Below, one piece after another: positions 1-5,721 of a DNA stretch of 21,193 nt. The DNA comes from a virus. The stretch is from positions 1-21,193 of IMG/VR virus record IMGVR_UViG_3300030102_006837, one strand, 5' to 3'. A program made the translations under genes and the position numbers. Below the pieces are notes generated by a model that was given only the letters and a program-made list of their open reading frames with translations, was not told where the DNA came from and did not search any database. The number at the start of each line of letters is the position of its first letter. The stretch's first letter is position 1.

Positions 1-170
1 GCCAGATTCAGGTCAGCTTCGACAATCCAGACAGAGTTGTCTGGGTGATACTCCTGAATCCGAAACTTCCTGCGCAATGCACCCTTCTTTGTGGCAAAGA
101 CAGCCACGTTCACATTGTCCTCGAAGGGGGCCTGCTCATTCACGATGAATACGGTCTTCACGATTGCCAT
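1..170 (-). CDS. Hypothetical small protein, 3' end cut by window edge
   Basis: An open frame begins at ATG 170 (MAIVKTVFIVNEQAP...) and runs off the left edge with 56 codons visible and no stop. GGAGG about 5 bases upstream is a good Shine-Dalgarno, and a strong promoter lies at 194-222. Residues 20-55 (VNVAVFATKKGALRRKF... WIVEADL) loosely resemble the product of 2833-3051, which has the same strand-helix-strand rhythm and an 'EAL.KK' stretch, so the two may be distant paralogs. Function is unknown; no catalytic motif is visible. Confidence 0.75.
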   Translation of the reverse strand, partial: MAIVKTVFIVNEQAPFEDNVNVAVFATKKGALRRKFRIQEYHPDNSVWIVEADLNL

Positions 171-193
171 GGGTTCCTCCACTTTCTGAATGT

Positions 194-222
194 ATCTTAC
201 CAGGGCTAGTCTCTGGTGTCAA
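194..222 (-). promoter_or_regulatory. sigma70-type promoter P1
   Basis: -35 TTGACA (217-222), 17-bp spacer, -10 TAAGAT (194-199), preceded by the AT-rich tract AAATAATTC. The leader carries CAGAAAGTGGAGG. It reads into the gene starting at 170. The stop codon of the preceding gene lies in the spacer. Confidence 0.85.
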
Positions 223-415
223 GAATTATTTCCACATCAGCTTCTGGAGCCAGAGAGACAGTATAGGGAGTAACTGCCTGAGACCATCCAAACTGGGAAC
301 GGAAGCGTCTGTCTAGTTCCCCTACAGTCTCGCAGACTTCATCGACCGTCTCATATACCTGGCCACCATACTCATAGCGTGAGATAGGTACACCTTCGTT
401 TAGAATCATGTACAT
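206..415 (-). CDS. Hypothetical protein, 69 aa
   Basis: Starts at ATG 415 behind GGGAGG nine bases upstream. The product (MYMILNEGVPISRYEYGG...) is acidic and soluble with no motif I recognise. Its last residues, IILDTRD, are the translation of the promoter module for the next gene, so the C-terminus was probably set by that element. It is transcribed from its own promoter at 456-484. Confidence 0.75.
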   Translation of the reverse strand: MYMILNEGVPISRYEYGGQVYETVDEVCETVGELDRRFRSQFGWSQAVTPYTVSLAPEADVEIILDTRD

Positions 416-455
416 TTATTTTGTCCTCCCGCTGCTTTCGTTTGACTGTGGAGCA

Positions 456-484
456 ATACTATCAAGGCTGTTTGTTCCTGTCAA
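456..484 (-). promoter_or_regulatory. sigma70-type promoter P2
   Basis: -35 TTGACA (479-484), 17-bp spacer, -10 TAGTAT (456-461), with the upstream tract AAAATAATTC. Drives the gene starting at 415. The leader shares TTGCTCCACAGTC with P4. Confidence 0.87.
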
Positions 485-511
485 GAATTATTTTGTCTCC
501 CCCTTCAATTC

Positions 512-799
512 CTAACACTTGCAAGGCTTGTTAAGGGGTGAGGCTGCAATTGCCCGAAGCTCACCATAGTCGACTGCCTTCTTTAGTGAAGACGGAAGGC
601 GCTTGAGCTTGATACCCTTCGAGCGGAGGAAAGAAGCCCGGCCCCTCATGTAGCTTTCTTCTGAAGACCACGAAGTGGAGGAGGGGTTGCGATGAACGTC
701 GCAAGCCAGGATACGTTCGAGTGCCTGATTCATACAAGTAGAAGTCTGCCAAATCTGAACAAAGGCTACGAGTTCGTCCTGGGTGTATCGTGTCGACAT
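512..799 (-). CDS. Hypothetical protein, 95 aa
   Basis: ATG 799 follows GGAGAGACAAC. The product (MSTRYTQDELVAFVQIWQTS...) has a helical N-terminal half, with Trp in FVQIWQ and then a Cys-Met pair. The second half is basic (KGIKLKRLPSSLKKAVDY) and the tail is Cys-rich (NKPCKC). The sequence TQDELVAFVQIW...A.ERI suggests a small helical DNA- or protein-binding fold, but I recognise no family. Transcribed from the promoter at 824-852. Confidence 0.72.
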   Translation of the reverse strand: MSTRYTQDELVAFVQIWQTSTCMNQALERILACDVHRNPSSTSWSSEESYMRGRASFLRSKGIKLKRLPSSLKKAVDYGELRAIAASPLNKPCKC

Positions 800-823
800 G
801 TTGTCTCTCCTGGTTACTCACTA

Positions 824-852
824 ATAGTATCGAAGGTCTGTTTGGTTGTCAA
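824..852 (-). promoter_or_regulatory. sigma70-type promoter P3
   Basis: -35 TTGACA (847-852), 17-bp spacer, -10 TACTAT (824-829), upstream tract AAAATAATTC. Serves the gene starting at 799. Confidence 0.87.
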
Positions 853-863
853 GAATTATTTTG

Positions 864-1223
864 TCATCCCGCAAACACATTCACCACTGCACTGTTGTAG
901 GGAGTGTGAAAGAATGTTCCCTCTGGCAAGCCAAGCAAACTGCATGCAAGCTTGTCAATACTGTGCCACTTCTCCGAATTGTAGCTGACCTCTCCTGGGC
1001 TTCCGTACCATCCCGGGTCGAACATGTCTGTGGCATTAGGTATACCACCCTCACAATAAATTTCAAGGATAGACGTGGGGTTCCACTGGCCCGGTGCTTC
1101 GCATCCATGGTGTACGTCTGTCTGCACTGCCTCCTTGATATAGTCATCCACCCCAAAGATAGTGAGGATTGCCTTGCGGTATGCTTCCCGAATGTTCTGT
1201 GCCATGTGGTCATCGATGTGCAT
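864..1223 (-). CDS. Hypothetical protein, 119 aa
   Basis: ATG 1223 behind AGGAAATAAAAT. The product begins MHIDDHMAQNIREAYRKAIL and has an N-terminal helical part. A middle segment carries HHGCEAPGQW, and the C-terminal part reads WHSIDKLACSLLG...YNSAVVNVF. No known domain or catalytic motif is evident. A single gene behind its own promoter (1266-1294), ending just before the next promoter module. Confidence 0.72.
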   Translation of the reverse strand: MHIDDHMAQNIREAYRKAILTIFGVDDYIKEAVQTDVHHGCEAPGQWNPTSILEIYCEGGIPNATDMFDPGWYGSPGEVSYNSEKWHSIDKLACSLLGLPEGTFFHTPYNSAVVNVFAG

Positions 1224-1265
1224 ATTTTATTTCCTGTTGCCGGGGTTCATCTCGACTGTGAAGCA

Positions 1266-1294
1266 ATAGTATCAAGGATGGCTTGGCCTGTCAA
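1266..1294 (-). promoter_or_regulatory. sigma70-type promoter P4
   Basis: -35 TTGACA (1289-1294), 17-bp spacer, -10 TACTAT (1266-1271), upstream tract AAAATAATCC. Drives the gene starting at 1223. Its leader shares a CACAGTC segment with P2. Confidence 0.86.
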
Positions 1295-1302
1295 GGATTA
1301 TT

Positions 1303-1491
1303 TTATGTTGCCGCCGGAAAAGGCCACTCCTCGCACGAGTCGATGAAGATGCGCCCCTTTCTCTCGGCGAGCCGCAGGACGCACCGCCACACCTGGCGGG
1401 CTTCGGCGTCTGGCACATTGCCGTCCTCGCAGAATATACTCTTGAGAGAGATGATTTTGTTGAAGTCTCGCACTGCTTCGCGGTAGGTCAT
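1303..1491 (-). CDS. Hypothetical protein, 62 aa
   Basis: ATG 1491 follows GGGGGAAC. The product (MTYREAVRDFNKIISLKSIF...) looks like a compact helical protein, with VWRCVLRLAERKGR in its second half and a tail EEWPFPAAT. The TAA stop is the first part of the downstream module (TAAAATAATCC). No family recognised. Confidence 0.7.
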   Translation of the reverse strand: MTYREAVRDFNKIISLKSIFCEDGNVPDAEARQVWRCVLRLAERKGRIFIDSCEEWPFPAAT

Positions 1492-1531
1492 TGTTCCCCC
1501 TTGGGGTGAATGGGTTCCTTATCGTGTTACC

Positions 1532-1560
1532 AATGTAGCAAACTACTCTGGGGCTGTCAA
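1532..1560 (-). promoter_or_regulatory. sigma70-type promoter P5
   Basis: -35 TTGACA (1555-1560), 17-bp spacer, -10 TACATT (1532-1537), upstream sequence TTTAATCC. Drives the gene starting at 1491. Confidence 0.82.
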
Positions 1561-1563
1561 GGA

Positions 1564-1830
1564 TTAAATGTTGTGCCCCTTTCCCGATGCGATGATGTTG
1601 CCCATGGTTCCTGCCGGATAGAAGGTGACAAGCTCCTGCTCCATGGGCTCCTCCTCTGGGAGTTCGAGGGTGTGTCCGTTCCTACTTGTGATGAGGGTCG
1701 AGACTCTCTCGAACGTGTTCCTAGAGATAGCACGCTGCTCGGTGTCTGTCAAGGCCCGATAATTAAAATTGATATCCCGAAAGCAGTAGTCGAGATAGTC
1801 GAGAAGGTCGCTCACTGTCACCTTTGCCAT
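1564..1830 (-). CDS. Hypothetical protein, 88 aa
   Basis: ATG 1830 behind AGGAGACAGC, eight bases after the stop of the gene at 1839-2045, so the two form an operon. The product (MAKVTVSDLLDYLDYCFRDI...) starts with an amphipathic helix, then has ALTDTEQRAISRNTFERVSTL and a Pro/Glu-rich stretch (LPEEEPMEQE). No known domain seen. The TAA stop lies three bases from the next -35 element. Confidence 0.74.
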   Translation of the reverse strand: MAKVTVSDLLDYLDYCFRDINFNYRALTDTEQRAISRNTFERVSTLITSRNGHTLELPEEEPMEQELVTFYPAGTMGNIIASGKGHNI

Positions 1831-1838
1831 GCTGTCTC

Positions 1839-2045
1839 CTATCCGTATAGCTCGTTGCTCATCATCTGCTCGATGTCATCGAGGGGGCCAACTAGGTCCT
1901 CGATTGCCTCTGCTGGGAGGTCTCCTGCATCGTAGGAGTCACGCCACATTCTGTCGCGAAGGTCCTCGGAAGAGAAGCCAATGTGGTTTACGAGAATCTG
2001 GTCTACTTCTTCCATCCACTGGTGAAAGGTCAAGAGCTGATACAT
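1839..2045 (-). CDS. Small helical phage-type protein, 68 aa
   Basis: ATG 2045 behind AGGAGACAGC. The pattern LTFHQWMEEVDQIL followed by GFSSEDLRDRMWRD and YDAGDLPAEAIEDLV matches a small helical family I recall as frequent in phages and mobile elements (W..xVD..L....G.s..DL.D...rd.Yd.G..P.eA). I know no biochemical function for it. First gene of a two-gene operon driven by the promoter at 2072-2100. Confidence 0.78.
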   Translation of the reverse strand: MYQLLTFHQWMEEVDQILVNHIGFSSEDLRDRMWRDSYDAGDLPAEAIEDLVGPLDDIEQMMSNELYG

Positions 2046-2071
2046 GCTGTCTCCTTCGACGTTGTGAACAT

Positions 2072-2100
2072 ACTATAAGTGAGAAAATTTCTGGCGTCAA
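2072..2100 (-). promoter_or_regulatory. sigma70-type promoter P6
   Basis: -35 TTGACG (2095-2100), 17-bp spacer, -10 TATAGT (2072-2077), upstream AAATAAAAC. The preceding gene's stop codon (2104-2106) lies just upstream in the AT tract. Confidence 0.82.
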
Positions 2101-2103
2101 GTT

Positions 2104-2262
2104 TTATTTTCGACAAGCATTCACAAACCGCTGGATATCGAACCGGGGGTTCTCATTCCTGAAGTAGTTTGCGAAGTCGAGCGACAACTGCTCGCGCTGG
2201 TCGTATGTAAGGTCCTGTGCCTTAATGATTTCTGCTACTGCGTTGAAGTGCTTCCTTGTCAT
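2104..2262 (-). CDS. Small phage-type protein, 52 aa (MTRKHF family)
   Basis: ATG 2262 overlaps the previous stop as ATGA, so translation is probably coupled. The protein begins MTRKHFNAVAEIIKAQ and ends NENPRFDIQRFVNACRK. This 'M(T)xKHF.A.A..I' start with 'NPRFD..RF..AC' end is a very common small family in phages and plasmids, function unknown to me. Length is normal for the family. Confidence 0.82.
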   Translation of the reverse strand: MTRKHFNAVAEIIKAQDLTYDQREQLSLDFANYFRNENPRFDIQRFVNACRK

Positions 2263-2426
2263 ACGTTCCAAACCCTCTTCACCAGCTTGCGCTTGCCGTC
2301 AACGACTTCCCATACGGAGCCCCGCCATAGATTGATGCACATTGCATGAAACTCGTTTGTCGGTCCAATTACAAACCGTCGTCCGGTCATGCGCTCCACA
2401 CCTGTCACAATGAACTTTTCTTTCAT
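2259..2426 (-). CDS. Small beta-rich protein, 55 aa
   Basis: ATG 2426 follows GAGGAGAGCAC. The product begins MKEKFIVTGVERMTGRRFVI, and a later GSVWEVVDGKRKLVKRVWNV gives a strand-rich pattern. The Trp-containing strand WEVVDGKRK is typical of small phage host-directed proteins but does not identify a family. It overlaps the downstream gene by four bases and shares its promoter at 2451-2479. Confidence 0.75.
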   Translation of the reverse strand: MKEKFIVTGVERMTGRRFVIGPTNEFHAMCINLWRGSVWEVVDGKRKLVKRVWNV

Positions 2427-2450
2427 GTGCTCTCCTCAACTTGTGCAACC

Positions 2451-2479
2451 ATTATGGCGGAGTCCGCTGGGAATGTCAA
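2451..2479 (-). promoter_or_regulatory. sigma70-type promoter P7
   Basis: -35 TTGACA (2474-2479), 17-bp spacer, -10 CATAAT (2451-2456), upstream AAATTTCTC, a variant of the usual tract. Drives the genes at 2259-2426 and 2104-2262. Confidence 0.84.
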
Positions 2480-2488
2480 GAGAAATTT

Positions 2489-2767
2489 CTAGGAGATAAC
2501 AACTCCTGCCCGACGACGACGCTCGGACCTGGCATCATCCCTGAAAGAATCAGCCATGTTCTGCACTCGCTCGTTGGAAGTGTTGGGATAGTGTGCAGCA
2601 TAGATGATACCATGCCTGCTACCGACATAGCGGGAGCGATTGCTACACCATGCGAACTTGACCCACTGGCCTGTTCGGAGACCCATCTCTCCAGAGGCGA
2701 GGCGGTCGTAGTTGCTGTTGTCGATGTAGATAGTAGAAGTGAACTGTCCGGTGTTTCGCTTTGCCAT
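2489..2767 (-). CDS. Hypothetical protein with SH3-like centre, 92 aa
   Basis: ATG 2767 behind GGAGGCCAATC. The centre reads LRTGQWVKFAWCSNRSRYVG followed by HGIIYAAH, a beta pattern resembling small SH3-like phage proteins ('GQWV...SRYVG'). The C-terminal third is strongly basic (RDDARSERRRRAG), which could bind nucleic acid. It differs from the VGDLV set in the position of its motif. Function unknown. Confidence 0.74.
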   Translation of the reverse strand: MAKRNTGQFTSTIYIDNSNYDRLASGEMGLRTGQWVKFAWCSNRSRYVGSRHGIIYAAHYPNTSNERVQNMADSFRDDARSERRRRAGVVIS

Positions 2768-2793
2768 GATTGGCCTCCTCAGTTTGTGTTTGT

Positions 2794-2822
2794 ACTCTAT
2801 CAGGGTGTCTCTAGGTTGTCAA
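2794..2822 (-). promoter_or_regulatory. sigma70-type promoter P8
   Basis: -35 TTGACA (2817-2822), 17-bp spacer, -10 TAGAGT (2794-2799), upstream AAATAATCC. Serves the gene starting at 2767. Confidence 0.86.
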
Positions 2823-2832
2823 GGATTATTTC

Positions 2833-3051
2833 TCAGACATACACCTTTGGTGGGTCGAGGTCGTAGGTGTCTGCTGCTTCCTCTGTATACTCTACAACAA
2901 CTCCTGGCATATGCTCAAGAAGAATATCTATCTTCTTCTGCAGCGCCTTTTCATTGTGAGCGTAGATATGGACCCATGGAAGAAACACTTCCTTCTGGAA
3001 TGTGCAATCTTCGATTGTTGCTTCTCGGACAAGTTGAACTACGTAGTACAT
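2833..3051 (-). CDS. Hypothetical protein, 72 aa
   Basis: ATG 3051 behind CGGAGGACCAC. The product (MYYVVQLVREATIEDCTFQK...) alternates strands and one helix (NEKALQKKIDILLEH). It ends with an acidic, Pro-containing tail (DLDPPKVYV). Weak similarity in layout to the partial gene at 1-170 suggests a pair of paralogs. Function unknown. Confidence 0.73.
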   Translation of the reverse strand: MYYVVQLVREATIEDCTFQKEVFLPWVHIYAHNEKALQKKIDILLEHMPGVVVEYTEEAADTYDLDPPKVYV

Positions 3052-3075
3052 GTGGTCCTCCGTTGTGATGTCCTT

Positions 3076-3104
3076 ATCATGTCACGGTGTTATCTACTTG
3101 TCAA
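3076..3104 (-). promoter_or_regulatory. sigma70-type promoter P9
   Basis: -35 TTGACA (3099-3104), 17-bp spacer, -10 CATGAT (3076-3081), upstream AAATAATCC. Drives the gene starting at 3051. Confidence 0.83.
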
Positions 3105-3107
3105 GGA

Positions 3108-3287
3108 TTATTTCTCTTCCTGCGGAAGGTCTGCTGCATCCCCTAGATACGTGACTTTTGTTTTCTCTCCTCCCACCTTCAACTCGTAGTTGCACTGTGC
3201 GAGAATCCCCGGCCACGTCTGGTTGGTTACATGGTATTGAAGGTCGCCCCTCTTGAATACCGCAATGTACATTGTCTTCTTTGCCAT
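3108..3287 (-). CDS. Hypothetical protein, 59 aa
   Basis: I place the start at ATG 3287 (MAKKTMYIAVFKRGDLQYHV), one base after the stop of the upstream gene. An alternative ATG at 3296 would only add MLD, translated from a promoter-like motif. Neither has a clear Shine-Dalgarno, so translation is probably coupled. The protein is strand-rich with one Cys and a GGEKTKVTYLG hairpin. Function unknown. Confidence 0.68.
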   Translation of the reverse strand: MAKKTMYIAVFKRGDLQYHVTNQTWPGILAQCNYELKVGGEKTKVTYLGDAADLPQEEK

Positions 3288-3292
3288 GTCAA
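3264..3292 (-). promoter_or_regulatory. Promoter-like module inside a gene start
   Basis: TTGACA (3287-3292) lies exactly 17 bases from TACATT (3264-3269), with TTAATGC upstream. The spacing fits the other modules, but the start codon of the gene at 3108-3287 falls inside the -35 element, so a transcript from here would lack that start. Confidence 0.4.
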
Positions 3293-3501
3293 GCATTAAT
3301 CAGAGAAAGGTTTGAATTGAGAAGAGGGTGTACCCCGTGAGAGGTTCCATCGAACCAGTGAACATCCGCATACATGTTCTGGGCATAGCAGGATGTCTCG
3401 CTTGTCACGAGGCCCAAGCACTTCTCCGTCTCCCACCTTCCAATGTGAGTGTACTGCACCAAGGAACCGATGCGAACTTTGTTTGCTTCTTCTCTGGTCA
3501 T
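3289..3501 (-). CDS. VGDLV-family SH3-like protein, 70 aa
   Basis: ATG 3501 behind GAGGGAGCGAC. The product carries the family start as VRIGSLVQYTHIG, then LGLVTSE, a Trp strand (ADVHWFDG) and the end LSLINA. The final TGA is inside a TTGACA motif. Family function is unknown; the pattern of short strands suggests a small beta barrel. First gene of a probable two-gene unit behind P10. Confidence 0.8.
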   Translation of the reverse strand: MTREEANKVRIGSLVQYTHIGRWETEKCLGLVTSETSCYAQNMYADVHWFDGTSHGVHPLLNSNLSLINA

Positions 3502-3525
3502 GTCGCTCCCTCACTTTCTGCACTC

Positions 3526-3554
3526 ATTATGCCTGGTGAGGTTGGGATTGTCAA
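3526..3554 (-). promoter_or_regulatory. sigma70-type promoter P10
   Basis: -35 TTGACA (3549-3554), 17-bp spacer, -10 CATAAT (3526-3531), upstream AAAATAATCC, and the leader GCAGAAAGTGAGGGAG. Drives the genes at 3289-3501 and probably 3108-3287. Confidence 0.87.
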
Positions 3555-3565
3555 GGATTATTTTG

Positions 3566-3772
3566 TCATCCGCCAACAACCTTTGGGATGGCCCAACGTC
3601 GACCAACGGTGATTTTGCCCTCTGCACAAAGCTGGTCCACAAAGCCGTTCCAATCCTTGACACGCATGGTGCGGTTGGGCTTTCCACTGCCCCTGCCCCA
3701 CAAGCACTCAACCTCTCGGATGGCTGGGAGATGATATCGCTTCCAAAACTCAAGAGCCTCTGCCTTAGTCAT
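3566..3772 (-). CDS. Small phage-type protein, 68 aa
   Basis: Two adjacent ATGs occur; the second (3772) has the better distance from GAGG. The product begins MTKAEALEFWKRYHLPAIRE, and later has RTMRVKDWNGFVDQLCAEGKI with WAIP near the end. This 'eaL..W...hlP.....R...WN.fvD.L...G.I' pattern recurs in small phage proteins I have seen; no function is known to me. Confidence 0.75.
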   Translation of the reverse strand: MTKAEALEFWKRYHLPAIREVECLWGRGSGKPNRTMRVKDWNGFVDQLCAEGKITVGRRWAIPKVVGG

Positions 3773-3795
3773 CATCTGCCTCGCTTTCTGGAATT

Positions 3796-3824
3796 ATTAT
3801 GGCTGAGTGCTTGTGGGTTGTCAA
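3796..3824 (-). promoter_or_regulatory. sigma70-type promoter P11
   Basis: -35 TTGACA (3819-3824), 17-bp spacer, -10 CATAAT (3796-3801), upstream AAAATAATTC, leader CCAGAAAGCGAGG. Drives the gene at 3566-3772. Confidence 0.88.
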
Positions 3825-3832
3825 GAATTATT

Positions 3833-4348
3833 TTAGTATGCCCCGTCATCTTTCAAGTCACGGGCTGCTTCGTATGCGTTGTCGTAGTCCTCTTCTGACT
3901 TCACGAACCCATCACCACGCAGGACCTCCACAACATTCTCGGGTGTCTCGTTATTACTGTGTGGGATACCATACCCCACAATGATGTCATAGTAGTCATC
4001 GAATGTCAAGCCTGCATGATTCTTTTCATGCCACTCCTGCTCCCATACAGCCTCCCTCTTCGAGATAACATCGAAGACATCCTGCCGAAGGGCGTAGAAT
4101 GCGATAGTCCGAATGACAGTCCGATAGCTTTCAGTCTGCTCAGGGGCCATCTCCCCCAGCACGTTCCAGAGTGCTTCTGGATTCTCTGTGAACCGCATAA
4201 CAGTCTCAGCATCGCCCCACACAGAGGTGTACCTATCTGCTGCATTGCTCACAAGGGAGTCGAGGTCGGTGCCGTTGTCTTTGCTCTCCCACCATGCCTC
4301 GTTTGCAAGCACGGCAATGGTCTGGTCATAGTCTTCGATATAGCTCAT
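3833..4348 (-). CDS. Hypothetical acidic protein, 171 aa
   Basis: ATG 4348 behind GAGGAGGCCAC. The product (MSYIEDYDQTIAVLANEAWW...) is largely helical and acidic, with many Trp and Tyr (SVWGDAETVMRF, AVWEQEWHEKNH, DDYYDIIVGYGI). It ends AARDLKDDGAY, its TAA being the start of the P11 tract. No motif, signal peptide or membrane segment. One of the larger single genes in the left half, function unknown. Confidence 0.8.
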   Translation of the reverse strand: MSYIEDYDQTIAVLANEAWWESKDNGTDLDSLVSNAADRYTSVWGDAETVMRFTENPEALWNVLGEMAPEQTESYRTVIRTIAFYALRQDVFDVISKREAVWEQEWHEKNHAGLTFDDYYDIIVGYGIPHSNNETPENVVEVLRGDGFVKSEEDYDNAYEAARDLKDDGAY

Positions 4349-4372
4349 GTGGCCTCCTCGATTTCTGGATTT

Positions 4373-4401
4373 ACTTTAGCAGGGCTTTCTGGGGGTGTCA
4401 A
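4373..4401 (-). promoter_or_regulatory. sigma70-type promoter P12
   Basis: -35 TTGACA (4396-4401), 17-bp spacer, -10 TAAAGT (4373-4378), upstream AAAATATTC, leader CCAGAAATCGAGGAGG. Drives the gene at 3833-4348. Confidence 0.85.
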
Positions 4402-4553
4402 GAATATTTTGCAATGCTCCTCAACTTTTCTAGAAAGCCTTCCTCTGCGTCAATCCCATGTTCCTCGCCTAAATAGCGGATATACTGCAATGCAAGAATC
4501 AAGACTGCTCGCTGCGACAGCCCTATCTGCATCACCTTGTCGAGAAGAAACAT
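4398..4553 (-). CDS. Hypothetical helical protein, 51 aa
   Basis: I choose ATG 4553 (MFLLDKVMQIGLSQRAVLIL), which follows GAGGAGG at a normal distance and starts two bases after the upstream stop. Upstream ATGs at 4565 and 4610 lie inside the neighbour. The protein is helical (LALQYIRYLGEEHG, EGFLEKLRSIAKYS). Its TGA is part of the TTGACA of P12. Third gene of the operon from P13. Confidence 0.68.
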   Translation of the reverse strand: MFLLDKVMQIGLSQRAVLILALQYIRYLGEEHGIDAEEGFLEKLRSIAKYS

Positions 4554-4554
4554 A

Positions 4555-4800
4555 TCAGACAGCATCCTCCTCGTCAACCCCAAGCTTGCGAACAAACATT
4601 CGCAGACCATCTACTCTCTTTTGAGCATCCTGTAGGTCACGCAGCGCCACTGTCAAGGAAGAAACAATCTGTTCCTCGGAGAGGCAAACCTCGTCTTCCC
4701 CGTTCCCATCGCTGGTAATGTGAGCCCAGCCCCCACATTCGGGTCGATAGCACAGGAACCGGGTGGGCAGCTTCCGCACAGGAATGGTAACGCTGTTCAC
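4555..4800 (-). CDS. Hypothetical protein, 81 aa, GTG start
   Basis: GTG 4800 overlaps the upstream stop as GTGA and follows GGTGAAGG. The N-terminal part has a Cys-containing segment (FLCYRPECGGWAHI, with a later Cys), which might hold a metal. The C-terminal half is a long coiled helix (LTVALRDLQDAQKRVDGL) ending in acidic DEEDAV. Middle gene of a three-gene operon. Confidence 0.72.
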   Translation of the reverse strand: MNSVTIPVRKLPTRFLCYRPECGGWAHITSDGNGEDEVCLSEEQIVSSLTVALRDLQDAQKRVDGLRMFVRKLGVDEEDAV

Positions 4801-5006
4801 GCCTTCACCGGCCCTTCACAGATACCCTGCTCGATGAGAGACATAGCACCCCTGCCGTATGAGCCCTGAAGCTGCCAGACAATACCGGTGTCAATGAGAT
4901 GCTGCCAGGCTGCAATCTGCTCTTCACGCTCTGCGGGAACATTCCCTTCGATAATCATAACTGAATTGACTAGGCTCATCTGCTCTTGGGGCGTTTGAAT
5001 CTTCAT
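4797..5006 (-). CDS. Common small phage protein family, 69 aa
   Basis: ATG 5006 follows GGAGAGCGAC; a longer open frame to 5060 would begin in the promoter and is rejected. The segment AAWQHLIDTGIVWQLQGSYG with R.AMSLIEQGIC matches a small family I recall as extremely frequent in phages ('aWq.LIDtG..W.LQG.fGR.a..LI..G.C'). No biochemical role is known to me. First gene behind P13. Confidence 0.82.
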   Translation of the reverse strand: MKIQTPQEQMSLVNSVMIIEGNVPAEREEQIAAWQHLIDTGIVWQLQGSYGRGAMSLIEQGICEGPVKA

Positions 5007-5031
5007 GTCGCTCTCCGTTGTTTGTGCAATT

Positions 5032-5060
5032 ATTATTACACCGTTCGATGGAGGTGTCAA
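5032..5060 (-). promoter_or_regulatory. sigma70-type promoter P13
   Basis: -35 TTGACA (5055-5060), 17-bp spacer, -10 AATAAT (5032-5037) inside the A/T-rich GTAATAATAATTG, upstream TTTTATCC. The exact -10 register is ambiguous. Drives the operon 5006 to 4398. Confidence 0.8.
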
Positions 5061-5068
5061 GGATAAAA

Positions 5069-5287
5069 TTAAATGTTGTGATACTTTCTAAATTGTTCTG
5101 CAATTTTAGCTAGTTGCGAGTCTATCTCGCCTTTCTCTCTTTCTGTGTTGCCCTCGCAGAGGGGTGCGTCTGTCTCTTCATCCAGACACTCACGCCACTG
5201 CTCTGAGAAGGCAACGAGCATCTCATAGCACAGTTCCTTTGCACGTCGCCTAGGCGTTGTGGCATCCCCGTTGAAGTCTCTAATCAT
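5069..5287 (-). CDS. Hypothetical protein, 72 aa
   Basis: ATG 5287 follows AAGGTGCGCC and overlaps the upstream gene by eight bases; the longer frame to 5368 lacks a ribosome site. The product (MIRDFNGDATTPRRRAKELC...) continues with YEMLVAFSEQWRECLDEETD and a helical tail (DSQLAKIAEQFRKYHN). It looks all-helical; no family recognised. Last gene of the operon from P14. Confidence 0.72.
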   Translation of the reverse strand: MIRDFNGDATTPRRRAKELCYEMLVAFSEQWRECLDEETDAPLCEGNTEREKGEIDSQLAKIAEQFRKYHNI

Positions 5288-5405
5288 GGCGCACCTTTCC
5301 ACGACAGGCGCGCTTGTTAGCCTGCTTCTTGCGGTCAACATGATGCCCTGCACGACGATTGTGTGCATGGACAGCGAGCCAGTTCCTAGTCTTAGTGCGC
5401 TTCAT
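5280..5405 (-). CDS. Very basic small protein, 41 aa
   Basis: ATG 5405 lies one base past the upstream stop. The peptide (MKRTKTRNWLAVHAHNRRAG...) is rich in His, Arg and Lys and includes HHVDRKKQANKRACRGK. I recall similar tiny basic phage proteins with 'N.LA.HAH..RAG.HVDRKK...R'. The charge suggests RNA, ribosome or DNA binding; this is inference. It overlaps the next gene by eight bases, implying coupling. Confidence 0.72.
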   Translation of the reverse strand: MKRTKTRNWLAVHAHNRRAGHHVDRKKQANKRACRGKVRHD

Positions 5406-5406
5406 G

Positions 5407-5667
5407 TTAGAATCCAAAGCTGTCAACACCCTGCATGAGGTCAGCAAGGTCTGTGGTTTCCTTCTTTTCGCTATCGTTGTAATCAATATAGCGCCTTTGT
5501 GCTGTGGAGTCAAGAAGATTCTTCAGCTGGCTTTTAATCTCTTCGCCACCGAGAATGACACCATAGTGTGTCTCCACATTGCGGATGATACCTTCAAGCT
5601 TACGCAAGCCCTCCCTAAGAATAAAATAGTCTCTCTCTAGAAACATGACCTTCACTCGCTCATCCAT
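5407..5667 (-). CDS. Hypothetical helical protein, 86 aa
   Basis: ATG 5667 behind GAGGTGATACC. The product (MDERVKVMFLERDYFILREG...) is predicted helical throughout (LRKLEGIIRNVETHYG, EEIKSQLKNLLDSTAQRR) and charged. No motif. First gene of a three-gene operon behind P14. Confidence 0.74.
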   Translation of the reverse strand: MDERVKVMFLERDYFILREGLRKLEGIIRNVETHYGVILGGEEIKSQLKNLLDSTAQRRYIDYNDSEKKETTDLADLMQGVDSFGF

Positions 5668-5692
5668 GGTATCACCTCGCTTTATTTTCTAT

Positions 5693-5721
5693 ATATTATC
5701 AAAGCGATTAAAGGTTGTCAA
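5693..5721 (-). promoter_or_regulatory. sigma70-type promoter P14
   Basis: -35 TTGACA (5716-5721), 17-bp spacer, -10 TAATAT (5693-5698), upstream GAAAATAC. The -35 is inside the end of the preceding gene and is translated there as ILDNL. Confidence 0.87.

Noticed and set aside
3959-4624. A 221-codon open frame on the plus strand
   Set aside because: It lies opposite 3833-4348 and 4398-4610, which have ribosome sites and promoters; the plus frame has neither and its translation looks like antisense shadow.
5007-5060. Longer start for the gene at 4797-5006
   Set aside because: The extension encodes the promoter (-35 at 5055-5060) and precedes the real ribosome site.
5405-5440. TTGACA within the end of the gene at 5407-5667 as another promoter
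   Set aside because: No acceptable -10 at 16-18 bases and no upstream AT tract; probably chance within coding sequence.
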